From a virus, in IMG/VR virus record IMGVR_UViG_3300042923_001758, positions 1-52,623 of that record: a stretch of 52,623 bases of DNA; one strand, given 5' to 3'. The notes under the pieces were generated by a model, which saw only the letters and a list, made by a program, of their open reading frames with translations, had not been told where the DNA came from and searched no databases. A program made the position numbers and the translations under genes. Positions 30,612-39,125 of the stretch are shown piece after piece (within the stretch, counting starts at the first letter, position 1; every line of letters starts with the position of its first letter).

Positions 30612-31034
30612 CTACTTGCCTCTAAATTTGTCCGTTACCTTTTTAATCACTTTGCTCACATGCTCCGTATAGGCTCTATGCTCGCCATCTATAACACGTG
30701 TTAAGAATTTGTTACCCACCTTATAGCTCTTGCCCGACATACCTCTGACCGAGCCTTTTTGTAGCGAGCTTTTACCGAGCTTGTACGTTCCCTCGTGCAT
30801 ATATGAGGCGTAATTAAAACCGTTCTCTTTGACGATATACTTTACCGTTCCCGCGTATCTGCCCCCAACTTTTTTAACCTCTTTGTCATAGCTGCCCTGC
30901 AAAACCCCTCTATCTATTGGTGCAGCTCCCGAAGAAGTACGAGCAAGGTCGTTTACTACGTCCTGCATAGCGGATTGTAGTGCTCTGTCGAGCTCTGCTA
31001 GGAACTGTTTAGAGTTGTCCTTGTGCTTACTCAT
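30612..31034 (-). CDS. HK97 gp10-like head-tail joining protein
   Basis: 140 residues, basic, with the gp10-family pattern: an N-terminal helix (FLAELDRALQSAMQDVVNDL), PIDRGVLQGSYDKEVKK, then YASYMHEGTYKLGKSS and a helical tail. The motif G-x-L-x-x-S followed by Y-x-x-x-x-H-E-G is typical. It takes part in tail completion at the head-tail junction. The ATG follows GGAGGTTTAGGGC. Confidence 0.78.
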   Translation of the reverse strand: MSKHKDNSKQFLAELDRALQSAMQDVVNDLARTSSGAAPIDRGVLQGSYDKEVKKVGGRYAGTVKYIVKENGFNYASYMHEGTYKLGKSSLQKGSVRGMSGKSYKVGNKFLTRVIDGEHRAYTEHVSKVIKKVTDKFRGK

Positions 31035-31037
31035 GCC

Positions 31038-31367
31038 CTAAACCTCCAATACTGTAAAAAGTACGTTTCCGCCTAAGTCCTCGCGTAGTATAATATTGAG
31101 CGGTTTAAGTGCTCGGATATTACCGAGCCTGTCCGTAAATTTAACGGTATCAGAATAGGAGACATTAACTAGCCCCTGTAAAATCACTTTTGCCGAGATG
31201 ACTATTTCATTACCCTTTGCTCCGCTTATTACTTGATTACGGATTGAGTAGTCAATACGCGCTTTATACTCTATCTCCGTGCCGTTTGATGTGTGCTCTC
31301 CCCATTCATCAAGTCCCGAATTACTGATAATAGTTACTAGGTTATTCATAGGGATAAAGCCCATCAT
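31038..31367 (-). CDS. Head-tail adaptor/stopper-like protein
   Basis: 109 residues, mostly beta (MGFIPMNNLVTIISNSGLDE, NEIVISAKVILQGLVNVSYS, DTVKFTDRLGN), consistent with the small beta-barrel stopper proteins (gp16-like of SPP1) that plug the connector. Its start overlaps the stop of the upstream connector gene. The identification rests on gene order plus secondary-structure impression rather than a clear motif. Confidence 0.6.
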   Translation of the reverse strand: MMGFIPMNNLVTIISNSGLDEWGEHTSNGTEIEYKARIDYSIRNQVISGAKGNEIVISAKVILQGLVNVSYSDTVKFTDRLGNIRALKPLNIILREDLGGNVLFTVLEV

Positions 31368-31786
31368 TAGCGCCCCCTCCTTATGCCCGTTCTGTTAGTA
31401 TCTAATAGAGTTAAACCGTAAGAGCCGACTCGTCTTTTGATAAGAGCTCTCGGGTCTTTAGGATTAATTCCTTTTGACTTTAGGATTAAAGGAGCGATTG
31501 TCCTTTCGATATCCTCAAGCTGAACCGATATGCCCTCGACACTTAAGGAACTGACTCCCTGCTCGGAGCGTTCTACCATATCGTCTAGTTTTAACATCCA
31601 AAGCGCTTGATTTGCGATATCTTCCGTAGGAACCTCGCTAGAGTAATAATCTGAAAGTAATATTTTGAGTAGTCTATCCGCGTTATTAACTGTCTTTATG
31701 CGAGTGGCACTGTCCGCGTTATCCCATGCCTCCGAACGAAGAATATTCTCTGTGATATATTGAGAAACGTCGTTTACGTTAATCAT
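31367..31786 (-). CDS. Head-tail connector (gp6/gp15-like) protein
   Basis: 139 residues, largely helical, beginning MINVNDVSQYITENILRSEA with RLLKILLSDYYSSEVP and DIANQALWMLKLDDM, the layout of connector proteins such as SPP1 gp15 or HK97 gp6 that form a ring under the portal. The C-terminus is basic (RVGSYGLTLLDTNRTGIRRG). It overlaps the small gene upstream by 8 bases and the adaptor gene downstream by one base. Confidence 0.68.
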   Translation of the reverse strand: MINVNDVSQYITENILRSEAWDNADSATRIKTVNNADRLLKILLSDYYSSEVPTEDIANQALWMLKLDDMVERSEQGVSSLSVEGISVQLEDIERTIAPLILKSKGINPKDPRALIKRRVGSYGLTLLDTNRTGIRRGR

Positions 31787-32012
31787 TTTTTAGCGCCCCC
31801 ATTTTAGAGGTTGACTTTTTAGAAGGAGTCTTTTTCGGAGTTTCCTTACCATCTACGTTCCCCCCTGTTATTTCCTCTATTTTATAACCGAGCTCCTCGG
31901 CGATCCGCTTACCAAGCACTAAGTCCTCGAAAGTACCCACGCCGTTATAAAACCTTATCCCTGCTCTAAACCCGTTAAAGTTAGGGTTAGAAACCTTTAT
32001 TTTTATTGCCAT
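31779..32012 (-). CDS. Small capsid-associated hypothetical protein
   Basis: 77 residues, with a compact N-terminal part (NPNFNGFRAGIRFYNGVGTF, ELGYKIEEITG) and a Lys/Ser/Thr-rich basic tail (KKTPSKKSTSKMGALKND). Small proteins with this beginning are common immediately after the major capsid gene and may bind the capsid surface or DNA. The function is unknown. The ATG follows AGGAGGTCTACGG. Confidence 0.6.
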   Translation of the reverse strand: MAIKIKVSNPNFNGFRAGIRFYNGVGTFEDLVLGKRIAEELGYKIEEITGGNVDGKETPKKTPSKKSTSKMGALKND

Positions 32013-32088
32013 CCGTAGACCTCCTCTCCGTTTTGGTTAATAAAAAAGGGACGGGAGAAAAGCTCCCCTCCCTATCTAAAGAGTCTTA

Positions 32089-32961
32089 TTAAGCAGCTAC
32101 AATACCGTTTAATACTGCTGCTGTTTTAGGATTGAATACCGCCATACCGCAGTACCATTCGATACGTGTTCTTAATACAGGCATAGAGTCGATTTCGCCG
32201 AGGTCTCTAACTGAAAGAGAACCATTTTCGAGACCACAAACCGCGTCAAGAACGCCTGTTTTAACCGCATAGATTTTGCCTGCTGGTAAGATTGAGTCGT
32301 CAATAACTCTGATTTGAGCTCCTCCGTATCCTGAGACTGGTCTACCGAACGCGTCTTGTCCTTGTTCGATATAATGTTGACTACTCTGTAATAATTTTGT
32401 TACTAAACGCCTTGTAGCTTTACCCATGAATAAGAACTCTGCTCCGCCGTCTACTGCGTCGATAAGAGCGTTTAAATCATCAAGAAGTAATTTCCCGCCC
32501 GCGTCTTGCACGCTGATTTCTTGAGCTGTTCCTGCAAGTCTAACCTTAAGACCGTCGAACTCATTAGCTTGTCCTTCCAATGAATTATCTCCATTGAAGA
32601 ATTTATCTGCGTAAGTGTTAGCGACTGCTTTCGCTTTTAATTGCACTTGAATAGCTCTAATGTCGTTTACATTTGAACGAGTTTGAACAATAAATTTATC
32701 TACGTCAACGTCTCCACCAAGAATAACGAGCCCCTCTACTTTTTGTTCTGCTGCTCCTGCTCCTGCTGTGTAACCGCTGTTTACTGCTCTAAATTCAACG
32801 TTTGGAAGTGCTGTTTCAACGTTGTATTTGTAAGCGTTGCCCTCTATTGTCATAAAAGGAAGAACCTCGATAACCGCGTTTTCTTTAGCCATTGTTTCGA
32901 TAACGCCAGCTTGTAACATATCTGTTGAATACTTGCTTGCCTCTAATAATGTTAATGACAT
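32089..32961 (-). CDS. Major capsid protein (HK97 fold)
   Basis: 290 residues beginning SLTLLEASKYSTDMLQAGVI, then ETMAKENAVIEVLPFMTIEG, typical of HK97-fold coat proteins of Gram-positive phages that lack an N-terminal delta domain and use a separate scaffold. The middle carries FLFMGKATRRLVTKLLQSSQ and the C-terminal P-domain segment MPVLRTRIEWYCGMAVFNPK, a common feature of these coats. It is preceded by the scaffold gene. A strong RBS-like purine stretch lies upstream. Confidence 0.88.
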   Translation of the reverse strand: MSLTLLEASKYSTDMLQAGVIETMAKENAVIEVLPFMTIEGNAYKYNVETALPNVEFRAVNSGYTAGAGAAEQKVEGLVILGGDVDVDKFIVQTRSNVNDIRAIQVQLKAKAVANTYADKFFNGDNSLEGQANEFDGLKVRLAGTAQEISVQDAGGKLLLDDLNALIDAVDGGAEFLFMGKATRRLVTKLLQSSQHYIEQGQDAFGRPVSGYGGAQIRVIDDSILPAGKIYAVKTGVLDAVCGLENGSLSVRDLGEIDSMPVLRTRIEWYCGMAVFNPKTAAVLNGIVAA

Positions 32962-32990
32962 TTTAAAGTCCCCCTGTTTGGATTAGTTTT

Positions 32991-33593
32991 TTATTGTTTT
33001 TTCTTCGTGGAGTTGAAAGCGAATAATAATTTTTCTTTAGCTGATAGAGCGTTAACGTCGATATTAGGAGCCCCAAAATTCATTGGCTTTCCGATTTCTA
33101 CTGTTCCAGTAGCTTTCTTAAATAGCCCTTTTGACTCTGCTTTATTAATCCACGCCAATTTCTCCTCCGCCGACATCCCATCGGGTATTAACTCCTTGAA
33201 CTCGTCGGGAACGTCTTTTAATTTATTTTCAATGAGCTCATTAACTACTGTTTCTAGGTGTTTTGCGCGTTCCTCCGCTTGTGTTGACTTTGATTTGTAG
33301 CCGTCGATTTCTTTTGAAGTCTCTTTATAGAGCTTCTCAAACTCTCCGAGCTCCTCGGCTTTTTTCTTTTCCGTCTCTTGTTTGACCTTTTCAAACTCGG
33401 CTACTTTGTCCGCTAAATCCTTATACTTTTTATTGATTTCATCAAAGCGGGTTTTAGGTATCATAATCTCTTGAACCTTACTTTCGTTTAGTTCTCCGTC
33501 TGTTGGCGTTCCGTCACCCGCAGCCTTTAAATCAACGCTTGGACTCATTTCCTCCGCCATTTCGTACATGAATGTATTAAAAGTCTCGTTCAT
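32991..33593 (-). CDS. Capsid scaffolding protein
   Basis: 200 residues, very rich in Lys and Glu, with a long central coiled coil (KYKDLADKVAEFEKVKQETE, KSTQAEERAKHLETVVNEL) and a short C-terminal domain ending in basic residues (LLFAFNSTKKKQ), the hallmark of scaffolds whose C-terminus binds the coat protein. It sits directly before the major capsid gene, as in SPP1 and related phages. The ATG follows AAGGAGGACATTCA. Confidence 0.85.
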   Translation of the reverse strand: MNETFNTFMYEMAEEMSPSVDLKAAGDGTPTDGELNESKVQEIMIPKTRFDEINKKYKDLADKVAEFEKVKQETEKKKAEELGEFEKLYKETSKEIDGYKSKSTQAEERAKHLETVVNELIENKLKDVPDEFKELIPDGMSAEEKLAWINKAESKGLFKKATGTVEIGKPMNFGAPNIDVNALSAKEKLLFAFNSTKKKQ

Positions 33594-33641
33594 TGAATGT
33601 CCTCCTTGTTCGTTTTTTACGAGCTACGCCTCGCAGGATTT

Positions 33642-33671
33642 AAAAAACCTATAGATTGGTGGTCTATAGGT
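33642..33671 (-). terminator. Strong hairpin with T tail upstream of the scaffold gene
   Basis: On the minus strand ACCTATAGA pairs perfectly with TCTATAGGT and is followed by TTTTTTAA. It lies between the late element and the scaffold gene, so it must be read through or counteracted for capsid expression. Confidence 0.65.
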
Positions 33672-33693
33672 CTCCCATATATAAGGTCGTAAA

Positions 33694-33723
33694 CTATCCC
33701 CGTAATACAAGTTGGAGTATAAA
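33694..33723 (-). promoter_or_regulatory. Putative late element, capsid copy
   Basis: The plus strand reads CTAT, 8 bases, TACAA, 4 bases, GAGTATAAA, with exactly the spacing of the copy at 22031-22060. It lies between the terminator at 33738 and the hairpin at 33642. Confidence 0.45.
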
Positions 33724-33737
33724 AAACTTTAGAAAAT

Positions 33738-33766
33738 AAAAAAATCCCAAGCCTTTACGCTCGGGA
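33738..33766 (-). terminator. Terminator after the 35-residue gene
   Basis: On the minus strand TCCCGAGC pairs with GCTTGGGA around GTAAAG, followed by TTTTTTTATTTT. It splits the structural operon between the head-morphogenesis genes and the scaffold-capsid genes. Confidence 0.75.
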
Positions 33767-33808
33767 TAATTCGTTTTTTAGTTTCAAATTTTTCTTTAAA
33801 GTATTTAC

Positions 33809-33916
33809 CTACTCAAGATCTAATACAGGTAATTCCCACATACAGCTAAACGGCCACGTTTCAAAATCTGAACTCTCTATATAGTACATGCAGTCGATAC
33901 AATTTCCATCACACAT
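33809..33916 (-). CDS. 35-residue Cys-rich small protein
   Basis: An ATG at 33916 preceded by AAAAAGGAGGCATGGTATTTT opens a 35-codon frame to TAG at 33809. The product begins MCDGNCIDCMYYIESSDFE and contains four Cys (positions 2, 6, 9 and 25), suggesting a metal-binding or disulfide microprotein. It lies 42 bases downstream of the MuF-like gene and is followed by a terminator, which gives it the structure of a real gene at the end of a transcription unit. I recognise no family. Other features of the 365-base gap are the two hairpins and the late element. Confidence 0.5.
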   Translation of the reverse strand: MCDGNCIDCMYYIESSDFETWPFSCMWELPVLDLE

Positions 33917-33958
33917 AAAATACCATGCCTCCTTTTTTTGGAAGTATGGCCTAGAGTA

Positions 33959-34876
33959 TTAATTTCTATTCTCAAAATAGCCTCTAGCCTGTTCATCTTT
34001 TTCTCGTACAGATTTAGGCAAGAACTCAACGTCTCTAAATGAGTGCACGATATGCCTACAATTAGGATGGAATATCTCGCCTGTAGCTTTTACTTGTTCG
34101 TAAGTCGGGTATCCTTTAGTCCCACCATTAAGCGAGATAATCATACCCTCGTACTTTCCGCATGAGTCGTCAGCGTTATGCGTTGATATTATCGCTAGGT
34201 CGTAACCGCTCTCTTGTGCTTCATATCGCAAACCCTCTGTATGTGCTTGAACGAGTTTAGTACGAACTACCATATCACTATAATTGGAGAGCTGCCACTT
34301 ACGCCCCGCCTTATCTATGATACCAACAAAGCCCTGTTCTTTAAGAGATTTCGAGAGCCCTTTCGAGGATAGCTCTGCCTCAATTATTTTTCCTATAGTC
34401 CTGCGACCATCCTCTCTTAATGCGCCGTACTGGATGGACTTTCCGACTGTATCTCTTACGAGCTTTTTTAAATGCCTTGAGGTATTTTGCGTTGCAAAAA
34501 GGAGGTCGTCGTAAGTATCTGATATTAGAGCCTCAATCTTGTTTACTTTAAAAGATGAGGAGGCAATATTTTTAACCGCCTCACTTAAACTTGCATAAGC
34601 TCCGATACTCGCTAGGTGGTACGCCTGTCCATTTATAAAGGAGTCGGTTAAGCTCTCCTTAATATCTCCCTGTATCATTTTCTCAAGCTCTCCTAGTCTA
34701 GCCTCTATCCTACGGAGTATATAAATCTCCTCCTTTATAGAAGGGTTGTTGGGGTCTAATATAAGCGCCGATATGAGGTAATTATATAAATCTTTATAGC
34801 CCACTCTAAAATGCTCTAGGATTTTATTTACGTCTCTTTTATAGTTTGGTTCGGGGATCAATCTCATATTAGCCAT
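33959..34876 (-). CDS. MuF/minor capsid 2-like head morphogenesis protein
   Basis: 305 residues. The N-terminal half is helical (ILRRIEARLGELEKMIQGDI). The C-terminal half has the phage_min_cap2/SPP1 gp7-like features: SDMVVRTKLVQAHTEGLRY, a Cys in NADDSCGKYEGMII and a HPNCRHIVHSF motif near residue 270 that resembles the metal-binding end of MuF domains. It is a minor head protein bound near the portal and may be ejected with DNA. Its order directly after the portal gene is standard. The ATG follows AAGGAGGGTTATAA. Confidence 0.8.
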   Translation of the reverse strand: MANMRLIPEPNYKRDVNKILEHFRVGYKDLYNYLISALILDPNNPSIKEEIYILRRIEARLGELEKMIQGDIKESLTDSFINGQAYHLASIGAYASLSEAVKNIASSSFKVNKIEALISDTYDDLLFATQNTSRHLKKLVRDTVGKSIQYGALREDGRRTIGKIIEAELSSKGLSKSLKEQGFVGIIDKAGRKWQLSNYSDMVVRTKLVQAHTEGLRYEAQESGYDLAIISTHNADDSCGKYEGMIISLNGGTKGYPTYEQVKATGEIFHPNCRHIVHSFRDVEFLPKSVREKDEQARGYFENRN

Positions 34877-34888
34877 TTATAACCCTCC

Positions 34889-36451
34889 TTACATTTTCAT
34901 ATTGTCAAGGATTTCTCCCATTCTTTTGAACTTTTCATCTGTCGGATCTTGTGCTGCTGCCTCTGCTGCGATTGTCTCTCCCTGTTCCGCTACGTCGGCG
35001 GTAATCTCCTCATTAAAGATTGACGGGTCTGCAAACATTCCCGCTGCCTCCTGCTCCTCTTTAATACGCTCGATTTCATTATCGGCTTGCTCCTCTGTGA
35101 GCCCGTCCATAATCATAAGAGCTGTCTTTTGACTCATAGTCTGCGAGCCTTTTGTTCTAATCGCCATAATATTAGCTGTCTCTAGCTCGTCTTTTGGGAG
35201 TCCGTCGCCAAAGCGTAGGACAGGGATAGTTATTTCATAATCGGAACGACCGCCTACATTATGCTCTAATAGTTGCGCCACAATAAAGACCTGCTTAAGA
35301 GCTTTTTCGTAATACTGTCTTTTTCTATTGATTTTAGAAAGTAAGCTGTTCATTCTCCACTTTATAGCAAGCCCCGAGGAGCCACTTGTTCCGCTGTCCC
35401 CCTTACCGAGTGCCACTGTGGGGATTTCCGCCATCATAAAAAGCAGCTCTACTAATTTATCAAGTTCTGTAAATGCCTCCTGTAATTGTCCATTCCATGT
35501 TATATACTCAGGCATTACGTCATCCTTACCCATAATCTCAAATACTTTATTAACTGCTACTCTAAAAGTAGGATTTCCATCCTCGTCAGAACCTAATAAC
35601 CCACTAGGAACGGCGAGAGCAGGATCGCTATGCTTATCTAATATCTGTGATATCTGACTGATACGGTTATTGATTTCATCAAATATTGACTTATGCTCTG
35701 AAAGATCGTCTACCCCTTGCCAAGAGTCATCTAGTGAATAGTTTGGAACATGCACAATTAAAGGCATTGGAACGCCTGTTAAAACCGTAGTAAAAGACCC
35801 CTCTACAATTCCCGTAATAGTGAAAGAATCTACGTTACCCTGTGTGTCTGTGGAGATTGGCCTTATAGTATAGCGACCGTATTCGATATGCCCTGAGTAG
35901 TGGCTTTCAACGTCTAACACATATTTACCCCTATCAACTTGAATAGGTACGGCGATATGAAAAGCCTCTATCTTATTCGCGTCGTAAAGGTTAGGCTCGG
36001 GATAAACGTATTCAGCGTTTTGGTTTTCAATAATCGCCCTAAATGGGTCTAGCTCTTCGGGTAGCGCTCCGCCGTAATTTTGCCCCCAACGTATTTTATA
36101 AAACGCGTCTCCTCTGTAGGCGTTAGATAGTGAGCTCTCATAGTTTGTGATATTGAGGTCGTTATCTTTTACGATCCTATCTATCGCTTTTTGCTCGGGT
36201 GAGTCGTCTCTTTTACCCGCTGATACTTGCGCCGACTCTCCATAAAGGAAGTCAGCTGACTTTTTGCAGATAATTGATGGTAAATTGATAGAGACATATA
36301 AAAGATCTGACTCTTTACCCTGTACCTGCTTGTAAATCTCATGGTGCTTGCCAAGGAATAGCTTTTTATTCTCTTTATATCTCGCTACCCTGTCGCTATG
36401 TCCGTCCTGTGTAGGCGGGAAAAATTCACCTAGTTGGAAATATTTACTCAT
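34889..36451 (-). CDS. Portal protein (SPP1 gp6-like)
   Basis: 520 residues. Typical portal segments are YVSINLPSIICKKSADFLYG (residues 68-90), ITNYESSLSNAYRGDAFYKI, a wing region, KSIFDEINNRISQISQILDK, then GKGDSGTSGSSGLAIKWRMN and KINRKRQYYEKALKQVF forming the stem and tunnel helices. The C-terminal tail is acidic. It forms the dodecameric channel for DNA entry and exit and the docking site for terminase. It lies between terL and the MuF-like gene, each with about 12 bases spacing. Confidence 0.9.
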   Translation of the reverse strand: MSKYFQLGEFFPPTQDGHSDRVARYKENKKLFLGKHHEIYKQVQGKESDLLYVSINLPSIICKKSADFLYGESAQVSAGKRDDSPEQKAIDRIVKDNDLNITNYESSLSNAYRGDAFYKIRWGQNYGGALPEELDPFRAIIENQNAEYVYPEPNLYDANKIEAFHIAVPIQVDRGKYVLDVESHYSGHIEYGRYTIRPISTDTQGNVDSFTITGIVEGSFTTVLTGVPMPLIVHVPNYSLDDSWQGVDDLSEHKSIFDEINNRISQISQILDKHSDPALAVPSGLLGSDEDGNPTFRVAVNKVFEIMGKDDVMPEYITWNGQLQEAFTELDKLVELLFMMAEIPTVALGKGDSGTSGSSGLAIKWRMNSLLSKINRKRQYYEKALKQVFIVAQLLEHNVGGRSDYEITIPVLRFGDGLPKDELETANIMAIRTKGSQTMSQKTALMIMDGLTEEQADNEIERIKEEQEAAGMFADPSIFNEEITADVAEQGETIAAEAAAQDPTDEKFKRMGEILDNMKM

Positions 36452-36462
36452 AGATTACCCTC

Positions 36463-38175
36463 CTACATTCCATGTGGTTTTTTATAAAACACTCTGCGAT
36501 TATTAGCTCCCGCAAGCTCTACAACCGAGGCCAACGCATCGGGTAAGTCGTCGTGATCGTGTGCGGGGAATTGCTCTAGCATTTCTCGCATTAAGCGCTG
36601 ACTGTATTTAAGCCTTAAAACTCCGTTCTCGAATAAAGGTTCTAGCTGCTCAATACGCACCTCTTTTTTACCTTTTGGGTTGACTGCTTTAACTCTTGAG
36701 TGATAGATACCTCGTTTTGTGAGTTTGTCTCGTAGCTGACGAAACATATCGTATTGCGCCTGTACGGTCTCAACTCCTACTGTCCTCGGTTTGTACTGAG
36801 TAACCTTTTCTACTGCTACCTCTAGCGCCTCGTGCATTGGACACTTTTTCGCCCAAGCGTCAAGGACATATATAATCCCCGTTCTCTTATCACGCCCTAT
36901 CGTGACAATCGCGTTATAGTCTGAGCGGTTATTCTTACCGATTGCAATATCCCAAAAAGTATAGATATCAAGAGGTAAAAGTCTGTTAAATTGGTCATAA
37001 AGGTCTTTATCATCAAAGAATGAAAAGAACGACGGTTTAAATATTGCATTCTCGTCATCTATAGGCTTGTTAAGAAACTCGGAACCAAAGGCGCGAGTAC
37101 CGATATTAACTTTTTCCATTATTAATTTATAGTAAGGGAATCTACTCTCCCAAAGCGTCCGCACTCCCTTGTCCATCTGCTCTTTATGCTCGTCATAAAA
37201 AGCGATAGCCTCCTCCATTCGTCCGCTGTTCTCCTGCTCCCTGTATATCTCCTCGAACCTCTGCCAAAGCTCCTCATTATCGGGCTCTTGCACAATAGCC
37301 GAGTGAATACGCCCCTCAAAATCTGCTCTTGATAGAACCCCTGGAAGTAGCCCTTGACCGTGTACGAGCGTTCCCATGTAAATGATTGCAGTACGGCTCG
37401 GATCTCCAATCGGGATAATAACGGAGTTGAACCAATGGAGGTTTTTATCTCGGAGCTCTTTGGTGTTTGTGTTCTTTGAACTCTCAAGGTCGTCAAGGAT
37501 AATTAAATCAGGTCTAAAAGCTCCATGACGCGCGCCTCGTAGTTGCTTACCGATAGAGGCTCCCTGTACTCTTGTATTGGTTAGGGTAACGAACCCCTCT
37601 TGATTGTCTTTTAAATTCTCCCTTTTATTTGAGGAGAGAAAGTCGCCGAAATCCTTGCGCAGCTTTATATTAAACTTAAGTTGGTCTGATACCCACTCTA
37701 CGAACTTGCGAGACATAGACTCCGTTTCTGAAACGATAAGAATATATTTTCGGAGCTTAAAAATGATTTGGTGTACTGGAAAGACGTTTGATAAATATGC
37801 CGATTTTGCATGACCTCTAGGTACCGACCATGCGATACGTTTAGTCGGCTCTTCTGTAGAAAGAATGTTCAAGATACTACATAGCTCGCCGTGAAACTCG
37901 GGCGCGTCGCTTAGATGTGTTCCTATGGGAATGAGGTTATTTTCGTTTTCAGGATTACGCTCATCTGAAAAGTATTCATAAGTGAAGAATAAAACGTCGT
38001 ATTCGGAGCGCTTGATTCTGTACTGTTTTGTATAGGCTCTAATACCGTCCATAGCGTGAGTCTTTTCCTCGGGGGTTGCTGCCTCTTTGTACTTCTCTTT
38101 AAGACGCTTGATAATGCACTCCAGCTTTTCTATATCTGCCTTGTCCTGCTGTAGGTTTTTAAAATCTACACTCAC
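36463..38175 (-). CDS. terL: Terminase large subunit
   Basis: 570 residues from a GTG start (GGGAGGTAAACT upstream). The ATPase domain has a Walker A-like SVPRGHAKSA (Lys near 124), a Walker B LIILDDLESS, and a coupling motif region YMGTLVHGQG. The RNase H-like nuclease domain starts FWDIAIGKNNRSDYNAIVTI (first Asp), with VGVETVQAQYDMFRQL and a final HDHDDLPDALASVVEL (last catalytic Asp). It packages DNA through the portal and cuts the concatemer. Unusually, its small partner lies 7.7 kb away, beyond the cargo region. Hairpins at 38199, 38325 and 38384 isolate it from upstream genes. Confidence 0.92.
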   Translation of the reverse strand: MSVDFKNLQQDKADIEKLECIIKRLKEKYKEAATPEEKTHAMDGIRAYTKQYRIKRSEYDVLFFTYEYFSDERNPENENNLIPIGTHLSDAPEFHGELCSILNILSTEEPTKRIAWSVPRGHAKSAYLSNVFPVHQIIFKLRKYILIVSETESMSRKFVEWVSDQLKFNIKLRKDFGDFLSSNKRENLKDNQEGFVTLTNTRVQGASIGKQLRGARHGAFRPDLIILDDLESSKNTNTKELRDKNLHWFNSVIIPIGDPSRTAIIYMGTLVHGQGLLPGVLSRADFEGRIHSAIVQEPDNEELWQRFEEIYREQENSGRMEEAIAFYDEHKEQMDKGVRTLWESRFPYYKLIMEKVNIGTRAFGSEFLNKPIDDENAIFKPSFFSFFDDKDLYDQFNRLLPLDIYTFWDIAIGKNNRSDYNAIVTIGRDKRTGIIYVLDAWAKKCPMHEALEVAVEKVTQYKPRTVGVETVQAQYDMFRQLRDKLTKRGIYHSRVKAVNPKGKKEVRIEQLEPLFENGVLRLKYSQRLMREMLEQFPAHDHDDLPDALASVVELAGANNRRVFYKKPHGM

Positions 38176-38198
38176 AGTTTACCTCCCATCTATAACCT

Positions 38199-38223
38199 AA
38201 AATAAAAGGTAGTCCGAACTACC
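38199..38223 (-). terminator. Leader hairpin before terL
   Basis: On the minus strand GGTAGT pairs with ACTACC around TCGG, followed by TTTTATTTT. The 6-base stem is short. It lies in the terL leader, 24 bases before the start codon. Confidence 0.45.
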
Positions 38224-38324
38224 TATATACAAGTTAGAAAAGCGACTCTAAATACAAGCGATTGCGCCAAAATAGAACCTATGGCTCATAAGTGCGTAGC
38301 TTATAGGGAGCGGTAAAAAGCGTA

Positions 38325-38352
38325 AAAAACCCTCGCAGATTATTCTGCGAGG
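38325..38352 (-). terminator. Terminator upstream of terL
   Basis: On the minus strand CCTCGCAGA pairs perfectly with TCTGCGAGG around ATAA and is followed by GTTTTTT. Confidence 0.75.
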
Positions 38353-38383
38353 TTAAGAAATAAGAGTTGATCGAATTTTAAAC

Positions 38384-38415
38384 AAAAAAAGAGAGGCTAC
38401 AAAGCAACCTCTCTC
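38384..38415 (-). terminator. Terminator of the resolvase gene
   Basis: On the minus strand AGAGAGG pairs with CCTCTCT, extended by inner pairs, followed by a T7 tail. It overlaps the end of the resolvase gene. Confidence 0.75.
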
Positions 38416-38972
38416 GTTAATTCACGTCTATTTATTTCTCTATATAATGGAGCCTTTGTTACTCCTGTCTTTCGTGTTATCTCTGATACGGTATATCTAC
38501 CACTCGCCCAAAGCTCGACAGCTAAGTCCATCCTATCATTATTTACAGGGGGTCTCCCCATCCTAACACCCTTTTGTTTAGCGATGGCTAGTCCCTCTTT
38601 TGTACGCTCTACTATAATCTCTCGCTCAAACTGCGCTAGAACCGCCAGCATACCGAACATTAACCGCCCACTCGGGGTTGTTGTATCTATATTTTCCTTA
38701 AGACTAATAAGCTGTACTTCACGCTTCTTAAACTCCTCACATACTGCTATTAGTTGAGAGGTAGAACGTGAGAGACGAGTTAACTCTGCTACTACTACGA
38801 TATCTCCTTGAGAAAGCTCGTTCATCATTTTATTAAATTCAGGGCGATTTGTTTTACCTCCGCTCACTTTTTCAAAATAAATCTTATCAACTTCAAATTT
38901 ATTAAGTATTTCAGTTTGTCTGCCGAGTTTCTGGTCTATTGTTGACACTCTTGCATATCCTATTTTTGCCAT
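38397..38972 (-). CDS. Small serine recombinase (resolvase/invertase family)
   Basis: 191 residues. The catalytic domain is complete: IGYARVSTIDQ (nucleophile Ser10), the DELTRLSRS-type motif as VVAELTRLSRSTSQL, and MLAVLAQFEREIIVERTKEG leading into the E helix. A basic linker (KQKGVRMGRPP) and a C-terminal helix-turn-helix (YTVSEITRKTGVTKAPLYRE) bind DNA. It is distinct from the large integrase at the right end. It lies at the edge of the terS-terL cargo region and could have moved the cargo or could act as an invertase or phage regulator; no crossover site was identified. The ATG follows TAGGAGATGGTAAC. Confidence 0.85.
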   Translation of the reverse strand: MAKIGYARVSTIDQKLGRQTEILNKFEVDKIYFEKVSGGKTNRPEFNKMMNELSQGDIVVVAELTRLSRSTSQLIAVCEEFKKREVQLISLKENIDTTTPSGRLMFGMLAVLAQFEREIIVERTKEGLAIAKQKGVRMGRPPVNNDRMDLAVELWASGRYTVSEITRKTGVTKAPLYREINRRELTREVAL

Positions 38973-39025
38973 GTTACCATCTCCTATCTCTATACTTAAA
39001 GTTGTATTACGTATATAAGTATATA

Positions 39026-39054
39026 ATAATATAAAAGCTCTAAAATTTCAACAA
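39026..39054 (-). promoter_or_regulatory. Possible promoter of the resolvase gene
   Basis: Minus strand TTGTTG, 17 bases, TATTAT, about 55 bases before the start codon. The -10 matches 5 of 6. Confidence 0.45.
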
Positions 39055-39125
39055 AATTCGTCAAGACTTTAAATTATTACTTCTGCTGTCTTTCAAATAT
39101 TCTACCTGATACTATTAAAGTGTGT

